A stretch of 64,000 nucleotides of DNA from Hymenobacter frigidus (GTDB lineage: Bacteria > Bacteroidota > Bacteroidia > Cytophagales > Hymenobacteraceae). The position numbers and the translations under genes were made by a program. This document shows positions 62,528 to 64,000 of this stretch, piece after piece; position 1 is the first letter of the stretch, and each line of letters opens with the position of its first letter. The stretch is taken from positions 62,001 through 126,000 of the forward strand of contig NZ_BMGY01000005.1 of the NCBI RefSeq assembly GCF_014640435.1, written 5' to 3'. Below the pieces are notes generated by a model. The model was given only the letters and a program-made list of their open reading frames with translations. It had not been told where the DNA came from and did not search any database.

Positions 62528-63259
62528 ATGCTTAAAACTCTTGGTTCGTTCGTCCTCTTCATGCGCGGCATGGTCACGCGCACCGAGCGGTTCAGCGTCC
62601 TGTGGACTCGCACCATCGACGAAGCCATGCTCATCGGCGTCGATTCGGTGGTTATCGTGTCCATTGTGTCCGCTTTCATCGGGGCCGTAACCTGCGTGCA
62701 GATTGCCTACAACCTCACCAATCCGCTCATTCCGCAGTCCACTATCGGCTACATGGTGCGCGAAATGACCATTCTGGAGCTGGCTCCCACCATCACGAGC
62801 ATCGTGCTGGCGGGCAAAGTGGGCAGCAGCATCGCCGGCGGTCTGGGCACCATGCGCATCACCGAGCAAGTATCGGCGCTGGAGGTCATGGGCATCAATT
62901 CGACGTCCTACCTTGTGCTGCCGCGTATTCTGGCGGCCCTGCTCATGTTTCCGCTGCTGGTTATTTTGGCCATGTTGCTTTCCATTCTGGGCGGCTACCT
63001 GGCGGGCACCCTCACCGGCGTCATGACGGCCCAGGACTATATCGAGGGCATTCGCACCGATTTTATCCCTTACAACATTGTGTTCGCCCTCATCAAGGCC
63101 GTGGTGTTTGCCTTTCTGGTCTCGGGTATTTCCTCGTTCAAAGGCTATTACACCACCGGCGGGGCCCTCGAAGTGGGCGCGGCCAGCACCGGCGCAGTTA
63201 CCAATTCCATCATCGCCATTCTGCTGGCCGATTTTGCCCTGGCCGCTTTGCTTCTTTAA
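62528..63259 (+). CDS. mlaE: MlaE/YrbE-family lipid ABC permease
   Basis: Integral membrane permease of 243 residues, recognised by IVSAFIGAVTCVQIAYNLTN, ELAPTITSIVLAGKVGSSIA and ALEVMGINSTSYLVLPRILA. MlaE-type permeases move phospholipids between the inner membrane and periplasm, using an MCE-domain protein. The next gene is its ATPase. No mlaD or MCE gene is within the window. Confidence 0.92.
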   Translation: MLKTLGSFVLFMRGMVTRTERFSVLWTRTIDEAMLIGVDSVVIVSIVSAFIGAVTCVQIAYNLTNPLIPQSTIGYMVREMTILELAPTITSIVLAGKVGSSIAGGLGTMRITEQVSALEVMGINSTSYLVLPRILAALLMFPLLVILAMLLSILGGYLAGTLTGVMTAQDYIEGIRTDFIPYNIVFALIKAVVFAFLVSGISSFKGYYTTGGALEVGAASTGAVTNSIIAILLADFALAALLL

Positions 63260-63274
63260 GGCCACGAGTGAACA

Positions 63275-63340
63275 GGTGAATGAGCGGGTGATAAATCCAT
63301 CATTTGGCTCCGAATTCATCCATTCATTCGCTCATTCACC
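63275..63340. repeat. Inverted repeat between mlaE and mlaF
   Basis: Perfect 12-base arms GGTGAATGAGCG (63275-63286) and CGCTCATTCACC (63329-63340), with further CATTCA units to the mlaF start. Same character as the other AT-rich spacer repeats. Confidence 0.65.
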
Positions 63341-63358
63341 CATTCACTCATTGAATTC

Positions 63359-64000
63359 ATGATTGAAGTATCCAATATCGAAAAGTCATTTGACGGTACG
63401 CCCGTGCTCAAAGGCATTTCGTGCGTGTTCGAAACCGGTAAGTGCAACTTGTTGCTCGGCGGCTCGGGCACGGGCAAGAGTGTGCTGCTCCAGTGCATTG
63501 TGGGCCTGATGAAGCCGGATATCGGCTCTATCACCTTCGACGGCACGGTGTACACCAACAGTAAAATCGATATTCGGCAGGAAATCCGGCGCAAAATCGG
63601 GATGCTATTCCAGGGCTCGGCCTTGTTCGACTCCATGACGGTAGCCAAAAACGTGGAGTTCCCGCTCCAGATGCTGACCCCTGAAATGACGCCCGAGGAG
63701 CGCCGCGACCGGGTCGAATTCTGCCTCAAGCGCGTGGGCCTCGAAAATGCCGGCAATAAAATGCCCGCCGAAATTTCGGGCGGTATGAAAAAGCGCGTGG
63801 GCATTGCCCGGGCCATCGCCCCGCAGTGTACCTACCTGTTTTGCGACGAACCCAACTCCGGCCTCGACCCCGCCACCAGCATCAAAATCGACAATCTAAT
63901 TAAGGAAATTACCCACGAATACGATATTACCACCGTCATCGTGACCCACGACATGAACTCGGTGATTGAAATCGGTGAGCACATTATCTTCTTGCACCAG
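63359..64000 (+). CDS. mlaF: MlaF-type lipid ABC ATPase (partial, cut by window end)
   Basis: First 214 codons of an ABC ATPase: Walker A GGSGTGKSVLLQCIVGLM, Q-loop MLFQGSALFDSMTVAKNVEF, signature ISGGMKKRVGIARAI, Walker B YLFCDEPNSGLDPAT and H-loop VTHDMNSVIEIG. This matches MlaF, the ATPase of the Mla-type lipid transporter. ATG at 63359 is 99 bases after mlaE. The C-terminus lies beyond the window. Confidence 0.93.
   Translation, partial: MIEVSNIEKSFDGTPVLKGISCVFETGKCNLLLGGSGTGKSVLLQCIVGLMKPDIGSITFDGTVYTNSKIDIRQEIRRKIGMLFQGSALFDSMTVAKNVEFPLQMLTPEMTPEERRDRVEFCLKRVGLENAGNKMPAEISGGMKKRVGIARAIAPQCTYLFCDEPNSGLDPATSIKIDNLIKEITHEYDITTVIVTHDMNSVIEIGEHIIFLHQ

Overview
The window is a GC-rich stretch of chromosome from a member of the Bacteroidota, most probably a Hymenobacter-like member of the Cytophagales. 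The evidence is the gliding-motility genes gldA, gldF, gldG and gldC, Bacteroidota-type families (DUF2911, DUF3078, DUF2807, DUF1361), promoters of the TAnnTTTG type close to start codons, and the near absence of Shine-Dalgarno sequences. It is ordinary core genome: no prophage, insertion sequence, CRISPR array, tRNA or rRNA was seen. The only accessory-looking item is a small toxin-antitoxin pair.

Layout. 0-7.3 kb: topoisomerase III, an Lgt-like membrane protein with an extra secreted or barrel-like half, an SDR/DUF2867 protein and a DUF2911 protein. 7.4-12.8 kb: M28 peptidase, SseB-like protein, a lipoprotein-SCO-cytochrome c operon, and an aldo/keto reductase. 12.8-21.4 kb: a multi-PAS hybrid histidine kinase, a DisA_N-like (diadenylate cyclase-like) sensor protein, a flavoprotein with an obscured start, a ClC chloride channel and a cytosine-deaminase-like enzyme. 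21.4-25 kb: an AddB-like helicase/nuclease preceded in the same operon by a BLUF blue-light receptor. 25-31.6 kb: DUF3078 protein, a WbpB/WbpE/GT2 sugar module, FtsE, a transaldolase and the SRP RNA. 32-36.7 kb: guaA, a second glutamine amidotransferase, a dGTPase and DUF1361. 36.8-42.4 kb: a TetR - ABC exporter - HlyD - TolC set whose ABC subunit has degenerate ATPase motifs. 42.5-48.3 kb: isocitrate dehydrogenase, a prohibitin gene broken by a nonsense codon, then five small secreted or membrane proteins. 48.3-56.4 kb: a TPR/periplasmic-binding protein, hemL, dcd, gldC, dnaN and a ParE-type toxin-antitoxin pair. 56.4-60.7 kb: an SDR-gldA-gldF-gldG operon. 60.7-64 kb: DUF2807 lipoprotein, SDR, and a MlaE/MlaF-type lipid ABC transporter cut by the window end.

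The strongest unexplained signal is a dispersed family of long intergenic inverted repeats. Most begin GTCATGCT and end AGCATGAC, carry inner GAAGCAT / ATGCTTC segments, and have arms of about 27-45 bp. Seven full and about three degraded copies lie in this window. Arm sequences differ between copies while pairing within each copy is kept, and every copy lies in the gap beyond at least one gene end. A second class of AT-rich inverted repeats lies in other gaps. In three places it appears to have entered genes: inside the AddB-like coding region, at the start of a flavoprotein that now lacks a normal start codon, and across the 5' end of the tolC-like gene. Other points are the DisA-like protein with an altered RHR motif, the ABC exporter lacking its catalytic glutamate and switch histidine, the Lgt-barrel fusion, and the nonsense mutation in the prohibitin gene.

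All calls come from reading the sequence; no database search or alignment was run, so family assignments rest on recognised motifs.
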